A stretch of 64,000 nucleotides of DNA. Source: Hydrangea macrophylla (lineage: Eukaryota > Streptophyta > Magnoliopsida > Cornales > Hydrangeaceae). The first letter of the stretch is position 1. Every line of letters starts with the position of its first letter. Location: NCBI GenBank assembly GCA_033977485.1, contig CM066992.1, positions 102,188,140 to 102,252,139 of the forward strand, read 5' to 3'. The notes under the pieces are model-generated. The model was not told the origin of the DNA. It made no database searches and saw only the letters and a program-made list of their open reading frames with translations. The translations under genes and the position numbers were made by a program. Below are positions 34,736 through 45,982 of the stretch, one piece after another.

Positions 34736-35790
34736 ACAAATGTCATAGCCCGGTCCCACAATAGCAGAACCGAAGCCCGTGGTACGCCACCGAGGCTCGC
34801 CCAATATGAACTAAACAATATATATCTATGAACTAACACATGCTTTTCATACAAAACATGAATACATGCCAAGAAATCATTCCAAAACACACAGTTGAAT
34901 CACTCACCTCTGATTAATGCTCCTAAAATTCGTTCCAAAGAAAACCCGAGCACAAAGAACGTGCAGAAGTCCGTCTAATACAATTCCTATGGATCAAAAG
35001 TCCGATTAACAACTTTTTAGGAAAATTCTAGAAAATAAGTTTATGGAAAACTTAACCAAACAAGTCCTAGTAGATATCAAAACGAATCTCTTACCTCTAA
35101 GAATTCGAAGATATGATTTTGGTTGAAAACAAACGGACGAACGGTCGTTTGGCGTTGTGAAGATCAAAGCTTCTAAATATCCCTTTTTGTCTCTTTAGAT
35201 TTAGGTTATAAAATTTTTGTAATTGAAAATGTCTCACCTCTTTCTATATATAGGCATGACTCTCAAAAATTACGTTTAACTCCCCACGAGTTCTCAAAAC
35301 TTCTAATTATTCATCGAAACGTCTTACATGTCTAATTTATTGCTTCATGAGTGCAAACTATAAATTATAAAAGTTTTCGACTAAGTTTCATTTGGTTGCT
35401 TAAACGCGATTCCACATGATTTTATGAAATTAATAATTAGCCTACCAATTATGTAGCGTGTTAATTCGTCCTCACAAGGATACTAAAATTAACAACAGAA
35501 ATATATTTTAAACTAGATAATAATACAGATAGTGAAATACACAAATAAACATTTATTTTCAAATAAACATTTAGGGCATTCCACAATGAACGTCTCACTC
35601 TCGGAGAGACTTCACAACATCAAAACATCCATTCTATACTGTCTCAGAGGGTTCTCTTATACAAACACCCAAATCAGCTCGTGAGTCACAACTCACTCAC
35701 ACATGTGCCACAAATGCACATCTCATCACATTATCATGCATGGCAAATGTAATGAAATACCATAAACACGCACACGGGTGTTATAACAAA
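34736..35790 (-). mobile_element. Solo LTR of a chromovirus-like element, TSD ACAAA
   Basis: On the minus strand the 1,045-bp LTR (34741-35785) begins TATAACACC and ends CGGGCTATGACA. ACAAA flanks it on both sides (34736-34740 and 35786-35790). The start resembles the TGTAACACC start of the 52-kb chromovirus with one G-to-A change, and the ends are also alike. Joining the flanks restores a sequence that matches 34205-34260, confirming the empty site. Confidence 0.75.
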
Positions 35791-36396
35791 TTTCTTATAC
35801 CATTGAAAAGTTGTGAAGTTTCATAACGTTTGTGAAAATTCACAAAAATGTGAAAATGCTCACTGCACTGGCTTGTGGTCATGTGATGGTCGTGGATCTG
35901 GTCGTGGTGGTCCCGATGGTGGTAGATCTGGTCGCAGTGGTAGTGGATCTAAGATTCATGGTGGTCAAAGGAGACAAATCTCATCAGGCAAGTTATGCGA
36001 CCAGCGTTGGCGGTGGTGGTGGCAACGACAGAGGTAGTGGTGGTGGTGGTGGCGACAACAGTGATGGTGGTCGATGTTGAGAGAGAGAGAGAGAGAGAGA
36101 GGTGGTCGATGTGGTGGTGGCGACCATCAGTAGTGGCGACAACGATGGTGGTGGTGATGGCGATGAAGGTGATGGTGGTCGTTGGTCACTGCTAAGAGAG
36201 AGAGAGAGAGAGGGATGAAAATGAATAGGGATCTATTATAACAGATTCCTTGCAAGCATGGACTGTTCACTTTAAATTTTTACTTTGTGTGCTATTACCA
36301 AATACATTTCATAAACAGGAATTTAACACCAAATTTCCGACAAAAAAGAAAAAAGAAAAAGGAAGGGTTCTACAAACCTAAATGCATGATAGTTAC

Positions 36397-36444
<48 letters not shown>

Positions 36445-36862
36445 GAATTTTAGTAAAAAAAAAATCCCTTAATTTGAATTTAACGAGTTAAAAGTCAATT
36501 CTGTTTTTAATTGTGGTCTAAACTCCATCACAAATGAAGCTTTGCCAAATCAACTCCTTGACCAATGTAATTGAATAATATCATGACCAAAATACCCTCT
36601 ATCAAGTTCCAACGACTTCCACACACAGATAACATAAAAAGAGAGTGTGTAGCATCCAACAAAGCAGTAGGCGACCGGCGAGCGTCGTCGATGGTGGTGT
36701 CGAGGGACCGATACATGAAGAAGAGTCCGTCCAACGAGATCTCTCTCCCTTTCGATCTGCGCCAAACGCTAGATCGCTGCCTTCGCTGGTGAAAGTGTGA
36801 TCTTTCAGCTGCTCAACTACTTGATTGATCTGTTGGACAATTTAGACAGTGTTTTTGACTAC

Positions 36863-36898
<36 letters not shown>

Positions 36899-37884
36899 TA
36901 GGGACAAGAAAATGGAGTTTTCATCTAAGTTGGAAATTGAGAAAATGTTGCTAGAAAAATACAATAGGTGATTATTAGATACACGCACGTGCACGCGCGG
37001 GCGCACACACACACACATACACACATATATATATATATATATATGCATACATATAACTGAAAATATACGGGTAGACCACATTGCTAAAGCCTTAATTTAG
37101 GGCACAGAATAAAGTGGGGGACAAACACGAATTGAAGACTAACTGGAGAGCAGGAAGTGCCAGGAACAATCCCAGACGGTTGGCTACCTTCAAGGAAAAA
37201 ATGGTTTAGAGTTTGTTTGGCAAGGGGTCCTTCTTTTCACATAATGTAAAATTTCACATAAGCAAAAGTTATGTGAAATTTCACATAATTTTTTCTTATG
37301 TGAAATTTCTCATAACTTTATAACATTTGTTTATGTGAAATTTCACATATTCACATAAACAATTTGAAATTTTAGATGCTTTAGGGAATTTCACATGATT
37401 TTTTCTTTTCATATGAACAATGTGAAATTTTCAGATGCTTGAATAAATTTAAAAAAACTTTCTTTTTATGAAATTTACATAACTTTTTTCCTTTTAACAA
37501 ATTTCATATAGCTAATTGTGAGAAATTTTACATAAAAAAGTTGTGTGAAATGTCACACAACTTTATTTTTCCAGAATTTCATAGCGACAATGATAATTGT
37601 TTGATATATCTCGTCGAGTACGTTCCGAAAATATAAATTTTGCAAAAAAAAAAAATTGGATTTCTAGGTTGGAAGTTATGGATTTTTAAAATTTGAAAAA
37701 AAATAAATAAAGTCTAGTTTTACAAGCTGAAACTCACGCATGTATATACAAAATGGGGTATTTCTGTCCAAAACATTATTGAGGACTTTTCACTTAAATT
37801 AAAAACAGGTTGGATGTATCACTAAAAAGTCTAGTTTTTATTATTATTATTATTATTTTTTTTTTAATTTAAACTTTTGACTAA
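35791..37884. other. Low-complexity intergenic region
   Basis: GGT/GGC-rich triplet repeats (35860-36195), GA tracts (36080-36101, 36191-36211, 36866-36893), an ATA run (36400-36443), CA and TA tracts (37005-37044) and a TGTGAAATTTCACA-rich stretch (37210-37570). Overlapping Val- or Gly-rich ORFs at 35813-36195 are products of the triplet repeat. A 73-codon ORF ending at 36792 has no recognisable domain. Confidence 0.6.
37210..37570. repeat. Palindrome-rich repeat, ATGTGAAATTTCACAT words
   Basis: At least eight copies of TGTGAAATTTCACA or half-sites of it in about 360 bp. Full 16-bp palindromes ATGTGAAATTTCACAT occur at about 37272 and 37334, and a further TGTGAAAT(G/T)TCACA near 37544. Confidence 0.6.
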
Positions 37885-38190
37885 GGCTCAGTGTGGCCCC
37901 CATTTTGCCATTTTGGTACTTCTCCTTTTTTAAAGTACAATTTCATGTTAATTCATTTGGTAACTAGTTTATGAGCTTTGCAAAAATTGAACTTAGGACT
38001 TTTTTTTTTTTGGGGGGATGGGGGAGAGCTTTAAAAGCTCTAGAATTGAGCTTTTAAAAACTAAAGGTTGATTTTTTATTTCATGATGATTTTTTGGAAG
38101 AGTAATGTATCACTTGTATAAAATTATCAAATAACTTAATAAGAAATTTCATAAACTACTCTTAAACACGTGTGGCGAAACTAAGCCTAA
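37882..38190. mobile_element. Tourist-like MITE (family E), second copy, TSD TAA
   Basis: 37885-38187 begins GGCTCAGTGTGGCCCCC and ends CGAAACTAAGCC, flanked by TAA on both sides. Internal sequence matches the copy at 34355-34640 in inverted orientation (shared AGCTTTTAAAAGCTC region and AATTCATTTGGTAACTAG). More diverged than that copy. Confidence 0.8.
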
Positions 38191-38210
38191 ATCCCCCTAA
38201 TAATAATACA

Positions 38211-38413
38211 ATAATGATAGATGCATAACGAATTGCACAAACGTTCAGCACATGGTTGGACATTGTGCTAAAAACCATGTACACACGTGTACAAACTTTT
38301 CAGCACATGTACAGACTTTTCAGCACAAGGTCCAATCATGTGTATATGCTTTTCAGCACAAAGTCCAACCATATACTGCACATTTGTACAATACGTTGTG
38401 TGCCTATCATTAC
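38211..38413. repeat. Fold-back MITE (family F)
   Basis: Left arm words ATAACGAATTGCACAAA, CAGCACATGGTTGGAC and TTGTGCTAAAAA pair with right-arm complements ACAACGTATTGTACAAA, CAGTATATGGTTGGAC and TTGTGCTGAAAA. Arms about 80-90 bp; CTTTTCAGCACA repeats three times near the tip. No clean target duplication. Confidence 0.6.
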
Positions 38414-39461
38414 TCGTAATGATAACTTGACCCCATAGGCCATAGGCCACTAGGCATAAATCCAGTCCCCAATTTCGATTTCGATGGAAGGTAGGGACAG
38501 TTTCTTCTTCAAGTCCAAGCCCATTGGAGTATCTGGGCTCTTTTTCCAACGACTTACATGCCGAAGGCCTAGTGAGGTATTCAAATGAAGTATTGCTCCA
38601 CTCACACCAAATTTTACACTTAATAATTTGGATTTTTAATTTTAATGAGCTCCGTGTAGGACCCATATGAATCTCACATGAGCCCCACTCAAAATCAAGG
38701 ATCATAATATGTTTAAGTGTGAAATTTGGTATAAATAACGTTTTTGGTTAAGTAGATATATAGCCTTTTGCGGATATTCATGCCAGAGTCCCAACATCAA
38801 TGTAAACCCCATTTTCTTTTAATTTCACCTCCTTCAAATTTACCACAAATTTGTTTAAAGTGTTTTTTTTTTGGTTGTCTAGGATTCCCATGCACTCGAG
38901 TTCAAACCTAACCTTCAAATAAGAATCTATAAAATAATTCCCTTGTCAAGGATTGAAAAAAGTCGTTCTTTTATTTTCTTGATTAAGTTAGGGTTATCAA
39001 TGCAATAAGTAATGCTAAATTTATTGCAACTTTCTATCTAAGTTCCAACCAATCTAAGTTTTCTTTTCAACTCGATGTGACTTATTGTGTAATGGGCTGC
39101 GGTTTAACTTAAATGGGCTATGGTGGTGTTCAAGTGTCTTATTAATCTCATCGTCATATGGACAGAAATGGGTGACGTTAATGCTTCTCAAATATTATAT
39201 TGCAAATGTGATTTTCAACACATGTAGTTGTGGGATTATTTTCAATAATGTTATGATCTCTTCAACACCCTCTAATGAAAATTAAGTAGATTCACTGCCA
39301 CATGTGTTGAGAACAACAATTAGGATACAAATTTTAGAATCATACATTTTCGATTAAAGTTAAGGAGCTTATACAAAGAATGCCCTCATGAACTTAATGT
39401 CTTTGCAAAAGCAGAGAGAACATTGATTCTCAACAAGTACTGTTAATATTTGTATATACTA
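38414..39461. other. Intergenic region
   Basis: No gene or repeat ends recognised. The minus-strand ORF across 38268-38705 overlaps the fold-back MITE and has no domain. Confidence 0.5.
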
Positions 39462-39996
39462 CACGCGCGTAGAGGTGTAACGTGGGCTGATCGTAGCCCA
39501 CCAAAAAGCTTAACCCAGCCCAACCCAATCCACGAAGTCCGACACGTAAACGTGGGTTAGTTTGGTCCTAAACTTTTGAAGCACGAACCTAGCCCGGGCC
39601 AGTACGCCTCTGATCATGGCCAACTCAGCTCAAACTAAGTGTTTTTTTAGCATAAAATACAATTTTGTAGAGAGAGGGATCTGAAACCATAAACTCTTGT
39701 ATAAAGTAGACTCATTCATCCACTATTCTACTTGTTCCTTTAATTTGAGAAATACTTCCACAATAATTAATATATTATCTCAGCCTGCCAACCCAGTCCA
39801 TTTCAACCCGGCCCAAACGAACCAGCTTGTTAGGGTCATGCTATGTGGGTCAGTTTGGGTCCATCCATTAGTCTCCAAACCCGACCCGGGCCACTCAGAA
39901 CATAGACCCGACATGACCTAACCCGCAACGTATCGACCCGCTATTTGAAGGGCCAAGTTGGCCCAACCCGACACGTTTTACACCTCTGCACGTGCG
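39462..39996. mobile_element. Non-autonomous hAT element, 8-bp TSD CACGYGCG
   Basis: The 519-bp element (39470-39988) begins TAGAGGTGTAACGTGGG and ends ACGTTTTACACCTCTG. Flanks CACGCGCG (39462-39469) and CACGTGCG (39989-39996) differ by one C-to-T change at a CpG. Both halves carry GGGTT / AACCC words in opposite orientation. No transposase. Confidence 0.75.
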
Positions 39997-40002
39997 TACA
40001 AG

Positions 40003-40033
<31 letters not shown>

Positions 40034-40318
40034 CCATGCATTGTATTTTCGATTGAAAAATTAAGAACAAAGAAAACGAATGTTAGCTTTCTTATTAGAT
40101 GAGAGAGATTGTTAATTATCCATAACAAAATTTAGTTAGTTACTTGGGTTATCACAAATATTAACTGATTAAAACACTGATTTATTACGTACCCCTAAAA
40201 AAAAAAAAAACCCATTGATTTATTCACTACTAGTTGGTATTAGAGAATTGAATATGATCCGAACTGGACAAATGTACATTGGTAGGGAACGATAGAAAAC
40301 CAGAGTTCTTTTAAAGTA

Positions 40319-40742
40319 GAACACGTTTATTGCTGCTTTCCATGATGTAATTTTTGCTATCATGGAAGCTTTTCAAGCAACTTCGGTTGCCCCCTTTGGT
40401 GATGCTTCTTCACCTGCTTGGACTTGGCTTTGTGCCGTCTTTTTTCTTTGGGTGGTCTCTATCATCTACAAGACTGAAGTTGTCCTGGGTTCTGGATCTT
40501 TCTACTCGGCGGTCCTTGTGGCGCAGTGGTGGATTCCTTTTGCAGCTGACATAGGATTTTCTGTGGTCGCTTATGCTTCCTTATCTATTGTACTCTTGGT
40601 TGTTTTGCCTTTGCTTGTTCTTGTCTTTATTTTTGTTGTTTGTTTGATTTTTTGTGTAAGGTTTATTTTTCATTAATAAAATTTCAGTTTTTGAGCAAAA
40701 AAAAAAAAGAAAAAAAAAAAGAAAAAGGAACACGTTTATTGC
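40319..40742 (+). mobile_element. Retroposed fragment with poly(A) tail and 15-bp TSD
   Basis: Perfect direct repeats GAACACGTTTATTGC (40319-40333 and 40728-40742) enclose 394 bp that end in an A-rich tail preceded by TTAATAAAATTTCAG, a plausible polyadenylation signal. This is the signature of LINE-type target-primed retroposition. The body is most simply the 3' end of a 5'-truncated L1-like LINE, or of a reverse-transcribed mRNA. It holds a 104-codon frame (40362-40676) rich in Val/Leu/Phe that runs to the tail; I do not recognise it and treat it as 3' UTR-like or incidental. Confidence 0.8.
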
Positions 40743-41863
40743 AGGTATACTTTTTTTTTTTTTTTTTAACTCCCAAAAAGTATAGTAGGCCAAAATAGAT
40801 GAAGCGCGCGTTATGTTTAGTCAAGATTATTACATATTCATAAACATCTAGTGACGTTGAAATTATGGAGGTCTATTCACACGTACGTACACACACACAC
40901 ATATCTATATATATATATATATATATCTGCTAGTGTAGTTGTACTATGGTCGATAACGTATCAAACTCTTTCAATTCCGCTTATAATGATACAGCACGTT
41001 TTGATATTGGGAATCCAATGTCGTCTAGTCCAAATTTTCTATTTGCTGGTTTGGATGCATATGGGGTATGGATGACAAATGAAATAATTTATTACCAAGC
41101 AATCAAAGCATATATATATGCTGCATGTGTTTATGCATATATACATATGTGTATATATATATATATGTCTACGTATATGGGTATGTATCTGTGATTCTGT
41201 ATATATTGCTCTTGAAGCTTCTTACAAGAAAAAAACAAAGAAGACGAGAGGTTGGACTTGGACATACATAGAAAATTGACCGTAGTTGACAGTATCGGAT
41301 CAGATGGTATTGACGATTGAGTAAATAATTATGTACAGTAACCGATTCGAATTATCCTTGGTATTGTCTTCGTCCTTATATATATATATATATATATATA
41401 TCAATTATCTTCGTACTATCATGTAAATATGTAATAGATCGATCCATGGTTCAGTGGATCAACCTTGTGGGATGGTCTATTTTTTGTCCCAGAGTCCGAA
41501 TCTTCTTTGCACTTTCCTTCCACTGATTTTAATTTCTTTGGACCACAAATAAAAAAACTCAGTTCACAGTCGGAAATGAAAATTTATGTGCTGCACTAAC
41601 TCATAGTTTTGCTCTTCAATTATGCATTCATCTTTTTGTGCTACTTCAATTTTGTGAATTACTCAATTTGTTTGAATATTTTGTTGTATATCCCCAGGGC
41701 CATGTGAACCATGATTTGTGTCATGAAAACTTTTGGATGACCCCCGTAAATTAATTTATTGTTCTTAATTTGTCTAACTTTTTCCTTCTTTTTTTTTTCC
41801 CTGTACGTATTTCCTCTTTCTTCTCTTTCTTTCACAAATTCTGAATAACATTTTAACTTTCAG
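40743..41863. other. Intergenic region with TA microsatellites
   Basis: CA/TA tracts at 40888-40927 and 41380-41401. A short frame at 40946-41065 (DNVSNSFNSAYNDTARFDIG) is followed by a GGG|GTATGG donor-like site but has no partner exon. Near 41446-41505, GGTTCAGTGGATCAACC and GAGTCCGAATCTTC look like decayed box A and box B of a tRNA-type SINE. Confidence 0.45.
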
Positions 41864-42425
41864 AATATGTTCAGGGCCAGTCTTGAGTATTTGGAGACCC
41901 GGGACGAACTACTAAAAGTGAGACCCTTATGGTAGACGATTTTTTTTGGAGTCTATTTATATATAATTGACAATTTTTTAAGATTTACTTGTACATAATT
42001 GAAATTTTTTTTGGGATCTATTTATATAAAATTGGTTATTTTTTAGTATTTACTTATACATAATTGTCGATTTTTTTGCGATCTACTTATAATATGAGTC
42101 TATTTGTGAAACTTAAACATTGTATAGTATCTTTCAAAATTCTAGAGGGGTCTATTTCTGAAACTTAAAAAATCTTACAATAAAAGTGCAATTTTCAAAA
42201 TTCTAGGGCCTTTGCTTTTGAGTTTTATATACATGTATATCAATGTAAATATGTAATTGATAACACTAAATTGAGCCTTGAGGAGACCTAAATGTAAAAC
42301 ACTAAAAATCTCACGGTGAAAATGTTATTATGAAAATTTCATAGAGACCCTTAAAATTTTATGAACATTGATGGCCCAGAGCAGTTACCCTTTTTGCCCT
42401 CCTTTGGGCCGGCCATGAATATGTT
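41864..42425. mobile_element. Non-autonomous hAT element, TSD AATATGTT
   Basis: Perfect 8-bp duplications AATATGTT (41864-41871 and 42418-42425) flank a 546-bp element that begins CAGGGCCAGTC and ends GGGCCGGCCATG. CAGGGCC-type ends plus an 8-bp duplication fit hAT. The interior is AT-rich with a roughly 55-bp imperfect repeat (ATTTACTTATACATAATTG words). No ORF. Confidence 0.82.
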
Positions 42426-42670
42426 TGTGGAATACAAGAAGCAGTTCAGTAATTTAAAAAATAAAAAAAAAATTGGTTTGTAGTAAATAGTTAGTGTACG
42501 TATAGTTGCTTTTTAGTTATTTTGTAGCACATAACTTGCTAAAAAATGTCTCCAAAATTGGTTCTTTGTCAACTAAGAGTATCTCCAATACAATGCTAAA
42601 CATCATGCTATATTGCCAAATTATAGTATAATCTAAAAAAAAAATCACTCTTCAATGGTTTAACCACACT

Positions 42671-42854
42671 CTTTTGTGGTCGAGTGGGAAGTTTTTTAGA
42701 TGTACTACCCAAGAGGTTTATGTTCGAGTCATAAGAAGCGTGATCACTAGAGAATTATCCCGGCGACTACAGGGCAACAGGACCATGGGGGGATTAGTCG
42801 AGGTACGTGCAAGCTGGCCCAAACAATCCCAATTACCAAAAAAAAAAAAAAAAT
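42671..42854 (+). mobile_element. Au-type SINE, copy 1
   Basis: Starts TTTTGTGGTCGAGTGGGAAG (box A-like), has TTATGTTCGAGTCAT (box B-like), then the Au-family 3' part GGGGATTAGTCGAGGTACGT and GCAAGCTGGCCC, and ends in 16 A. RNA polymerase III-type element with no coding capacity. An overlapping 105-codon ORF is incidental. Confidence 0.82.
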
Positions 42855-43095
42855 TCCTTCAATGCTGTGCCAAAGGTCATGCGGTTCACGCCTTAATAGC
42901 AATGTTATATATATTATGTGCTAAATTTTGTTATGACTTTTGGTATTGCTATAATTTAGCAGCACCTTTGGGCCTTTGGCCCACCGTTTGAGATGTATTT
43001 TAGTAAATGAATAGCATTTCTTTTGGCATGTACAATTGGACCACATGTGATAAAATATAAATTAACAATGTACGTAGCAATACCAAAATATAACA

Positions 43096-43280
43096 AAATT
43101 AATCAAGTCCCTTGTGGTCGAGTGGTAAGCTTCTTGGGTGTACTACCCAAGGTTTAGTGTTCGAGTCATGGAGAGCGTGGCCACTGGAGTATTCACCCGG
43201 CGCCTCCAGGCCTCGGGGGATTAGTCGAGCTGCGCGCAAGCTAACCCGGACACCCCCGATTACCCAAAAAAAAAAAAAAA
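43096..43280 (+). mobile_element. Au-type SINE, copy 2, with TSD
   Basis: CTTGTGGTCGAGTGGTAAGC and GTGTTCGAGTCATGG are the A and B boxes; GGGGATTAGTCGAGCTGCGC and CAAGCTAACCCGGACACCCC form the conserved 3' part; a 15-A tail follows. CCAAAATATAACA is repeated at 43083-43095 and 43281-43293. Confidence 0.85.
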
Positions 43281-43329
43281 CCAAAATATAACATGAAGAA
43301 GATAACATTTAGCATTGGAGATACTCTAA

Positions 43330-43924
43330 ATAATATTTAACATTGAAGATGCTCTAACATAAGACTAGTTTTTCTTTTCTTCATAAAAATCAGATAAAAA
43401 TAGACTGAAATTAAAACTGATCCTATATATATTACTCCGTAAGTTTTTCCAAATATACCCTAACAATCAGTCTATTGACATTTGACCCATGCCTTGTGAC
43501 CATTAAATTGTGAGATTCTTTGTCCCACCACCACACATATATACATATATACTTTGCTTGATGATTTGTAAAGAATGCCCTAGCTAGCCTTATATTGCTG
43601 TATACAATTCATTCTGCTGTTTCAATCAATTGGATTTTCTTCTCGATCAATTTGGGGAAGAAGATGATGGAACCCCTAAAGACTTATTGGGAACATCATG
43701 CTTAACAGCCATGGCTAGGTCCTAGGGCTCATCAATTCTAACACAATTGACTCTTTTGTTTTTTGTTTTTTTGCCTTCAACCATGTATAATAGTGAAGAA
43801 TGTACGAACATAGACTCTGGTGTACATCCGAAAACCATCAATTATTAAAACACTAGGAATTATTGAAATATGTTTACGATAATAATATGCCATTATAAAT
43901 ACCTAGCTGCATACATGGAGTTTA
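43330..43924. other. Intergenic spacer
   Basis: No gene or recognisable element. Confidence 0.5.
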
Positions 43925-44100
43925 CAAAGAGTGCGCTCTCCCTCTAATAAAGAAAGTACATCTGTTTTAGTCGTCAGATCGTATTTTCATTAAGAATATT
44001 TTCGTCATTTTAGATGATTAAAACATAATCTGACGGTCAAAACAGAGATCCTCCGTTTATTAAAGGAAGGGTGCCCTCTTTAGGGACTCCGACCTGTAGC
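43925..44100. repeat. TA-microsatellite MITE, family A, third copy
   Basis: Left end ACAAAGAGTGCGCTCTCCCT, AATAAAG, then TCTGTTTTAGTCGTCAGATC. The right end in reverse complement gives CTAAAGAGGGCACCCTTCCT, AATAAA, then TCTGTTTTGACCGTCAGATT. A TA run follows directly on the right (44104-44130). Same termini and GTCAGATC core as 16626-16775. Confidence 0.68.
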
Positions 44101-44132
44101 TACATATATATATAGATATATATATATATGTC

Positions 44133-44325
44133 ATAAAATGATAACTCTTGGAACACATAAAAAATCTCACAAAAATAATATATAATGTGTCTGTCGACTC
44201 TCTCCTGGTGGGGTCCATTGACACTGTGAGGTCCACATAGGAGAGAGATAGAAATATAAAGTTTATATATCTTATTTTTGTGAGATCCTTATGCGCCCCA
44301 AGAATTATCTATCATAAAATAATTT
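44133..44325. repeat. Fold-back MITE, family D, second copy
   Basis: ATGATAACTCTTGGAACACA and ATCTCACAAAAATAATATAT pair with right-arm complements ATAATTCTTGGGGCGCA and ATCTCACAAAAATAAGATAT. CTCTCTCCT and GTCCA words near the tip match the other family D copies. A further partial copy follows at 44400-44520. Confidence 0.65.
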
Positions 44326-45615
44326 GGGGGTTGTGATTCTTTTGTTTCTACCTTATACTAATCAAAGCAATGTCCAAATGATAAAAAGTTAAAACATGTT
44401 AAGTTACATAATGTTAGTGGACTCTACATTGTCAGTGAACTCCACCAAAAAAGAGATAGACACATTATAATATTTATGGTTATGTTTGTAAGAGATATGT
44501 TTGTGCCCCAAAACATACTCTTTTAGAAAATGATGCATCAACTTTGCCTGAAAGGAGCTTTTGATATAAGGGTTGGAGATGGTCTTATGAACCACCACTA
44601 TCATTCCGTTCACAAGATATTGGTGAGACTGTATGTTTCATAACGTATGCATAACGCTGAAAATTCAGTGGTATGAACCCATGTGATCTAAGAGTGTTCG
44701 CGGTTGATTTTTTTTTTTTTCCCTTCAGTTTTTTAGTGGTTTTAAAGAGTCGATCATTCGGTTTCGGTAGGTTAATTTTGGCGGTATCAGTTGGTTTTAA
44801 CTTTGTGCACTACTTTGAAAAATCGACCAATCAGTATTTAGTCGGTTTGGTCTCAATTTTTCAATATTCATGAACGGGTTTAATGTGATCCCTAAAGATA
44901 GAGTGTGTAGGATATGTTGATTATCAGCAATTAATGTCATGCTCACCTAAAAACATGTGTTTCATAGCCCATTATTATTGAGAACAAAATTTACTCACCC
45001 AATTTTTGCTCACTTAGTCATCTTATTGGGTAACAAGTAGGACGCACCACATTAATGCATTTCTATTTTGAGAGCATTTTTCTCACCCATATTTGGTTTA
45101 CCATTGCCCCTCCAAGCCTTCACTTGATGACACGTGCCATATTTCAGTAATTGTGTTGATAGTACAAGGATAAAATGGGACATGTGTCACCAATAAAGTC
45201 TAAATGAACAATATTGGACCAAAAATAGACGGAAAAAAAATGCTATCTTCCATTTTATTCGTGGATGATAGTAGATTTCACTTGCTTACCTTTGGGTGAA
45301 CAAATTAATGGGTTCTCATTATTATTTGGGCATCACATCATTTATTAGCATAATAACTAATAATGTGAGAGTCACTCTCACCGAATAATTTCTCCTTTAT
45401 AAGAGCTAGCAAAAGTAGTCGTCTGTTGTTCAGTCACACATCAAACTACGTGAGCACTGTTACGGAGTAGTCAGCCTTTGATTGGATCGACCCAAAAAAA
45501 AAAAGCCTTTGATTGGAGGGTCTAATTTACTAATCAATAACGAAGCATAGAGAATTTTTCTCCTTTTCATGCAGTGAATGCGGCTTTTGAGTTTTCACCA
45601 GCCAATTACTCTTCC
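44326..45615. other. Region upstream of the ARO gene
   Basis: Contains a partial family D MITE (44400-44520) and a GGTTTT / AAAACC-rich hAT-like stretch (44695-44880). 45000-45600 shows no repeat ends and probably includes the ARO promoter. Confidence 0.5.
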
Positions 45616-45624
45616 TATAAATAT
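45616..45624 (+). promoter_or_regulatory. TATA box of the ARO gene
   Basis: TATAAATAT in the context CTTCCTATAAATATGG. A GA-repeat tract follows at 45656-45681, the usual place for a plant 5' leader. This gives a predicted leader of about 330 nt before the ATG at 45983. Confidence 0.55.
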
Positions 45625-45982
45625 GGTTTGCAGCTTGTACGTAACTGTTATTTTCTAGAGAGAGAGAGAGAGAGAGAGAGAAATAATAGTAATAAGTGAG
45701 AGAATTACGTTAAGACCATTCCCAAACTACCGATCTCCACCGGCATCCCCCTCGCCGGTGATCGCCATTTCAAATTCTCTAAACAAAACCAAATACTTTC
45801 CAACCTATATTCCTGACGTGTCATAAATGTATATATAATATAATAATATACTTATGTTCATCACTCGAACAAAAGTTACATACACGTAAACACTAATTTT
45901 CATTTAAGAAGGGGTACCCATCTTTCTCTCTCTAGAATTTTTGAGGTGTGGGCTCTTTTGAAAACGGGGGTCCGCTGTGACC

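Larger units (their letters stand above)
42574..43329. mobile_element. Tourist-like MITE carrying two nested SINEs, TSD TAA
   Basis: 42577-43326 begins GAGTATCTCCAATACAATGC and ends GCATTGGAGATACTC, a clear inverted pair, with TAA on both sides (42574-42576 and 43327-43329). Two Au-type SINEs sit inside, so the original element was only about 400 bp. Confidence 0.75.

Noticed and set aside
35813..36195. Val-rich and Gly-rich overlapping ORFs
   Set aside because: All three come from GGT/GGC triplet repeats read in different frames.
40946..41194. 82-codon frame beginning MVDNVSNSFNSAYND
   Set aside because: The first 40 residues look non-repetitive and a donor-like site follows, but the tail is a TA-repeat translation and no partner exon or homologue is recognisable.
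42671..42740. tRNA-like A and B boxes at 42.67, 43.11 and 49.5 kb as tRNA genes
   Set aside because: The boxes are followed by the conserved Au-SINE 3' part and A tails with target duplications; no cloverleaf or anticodon arm can be drawn.
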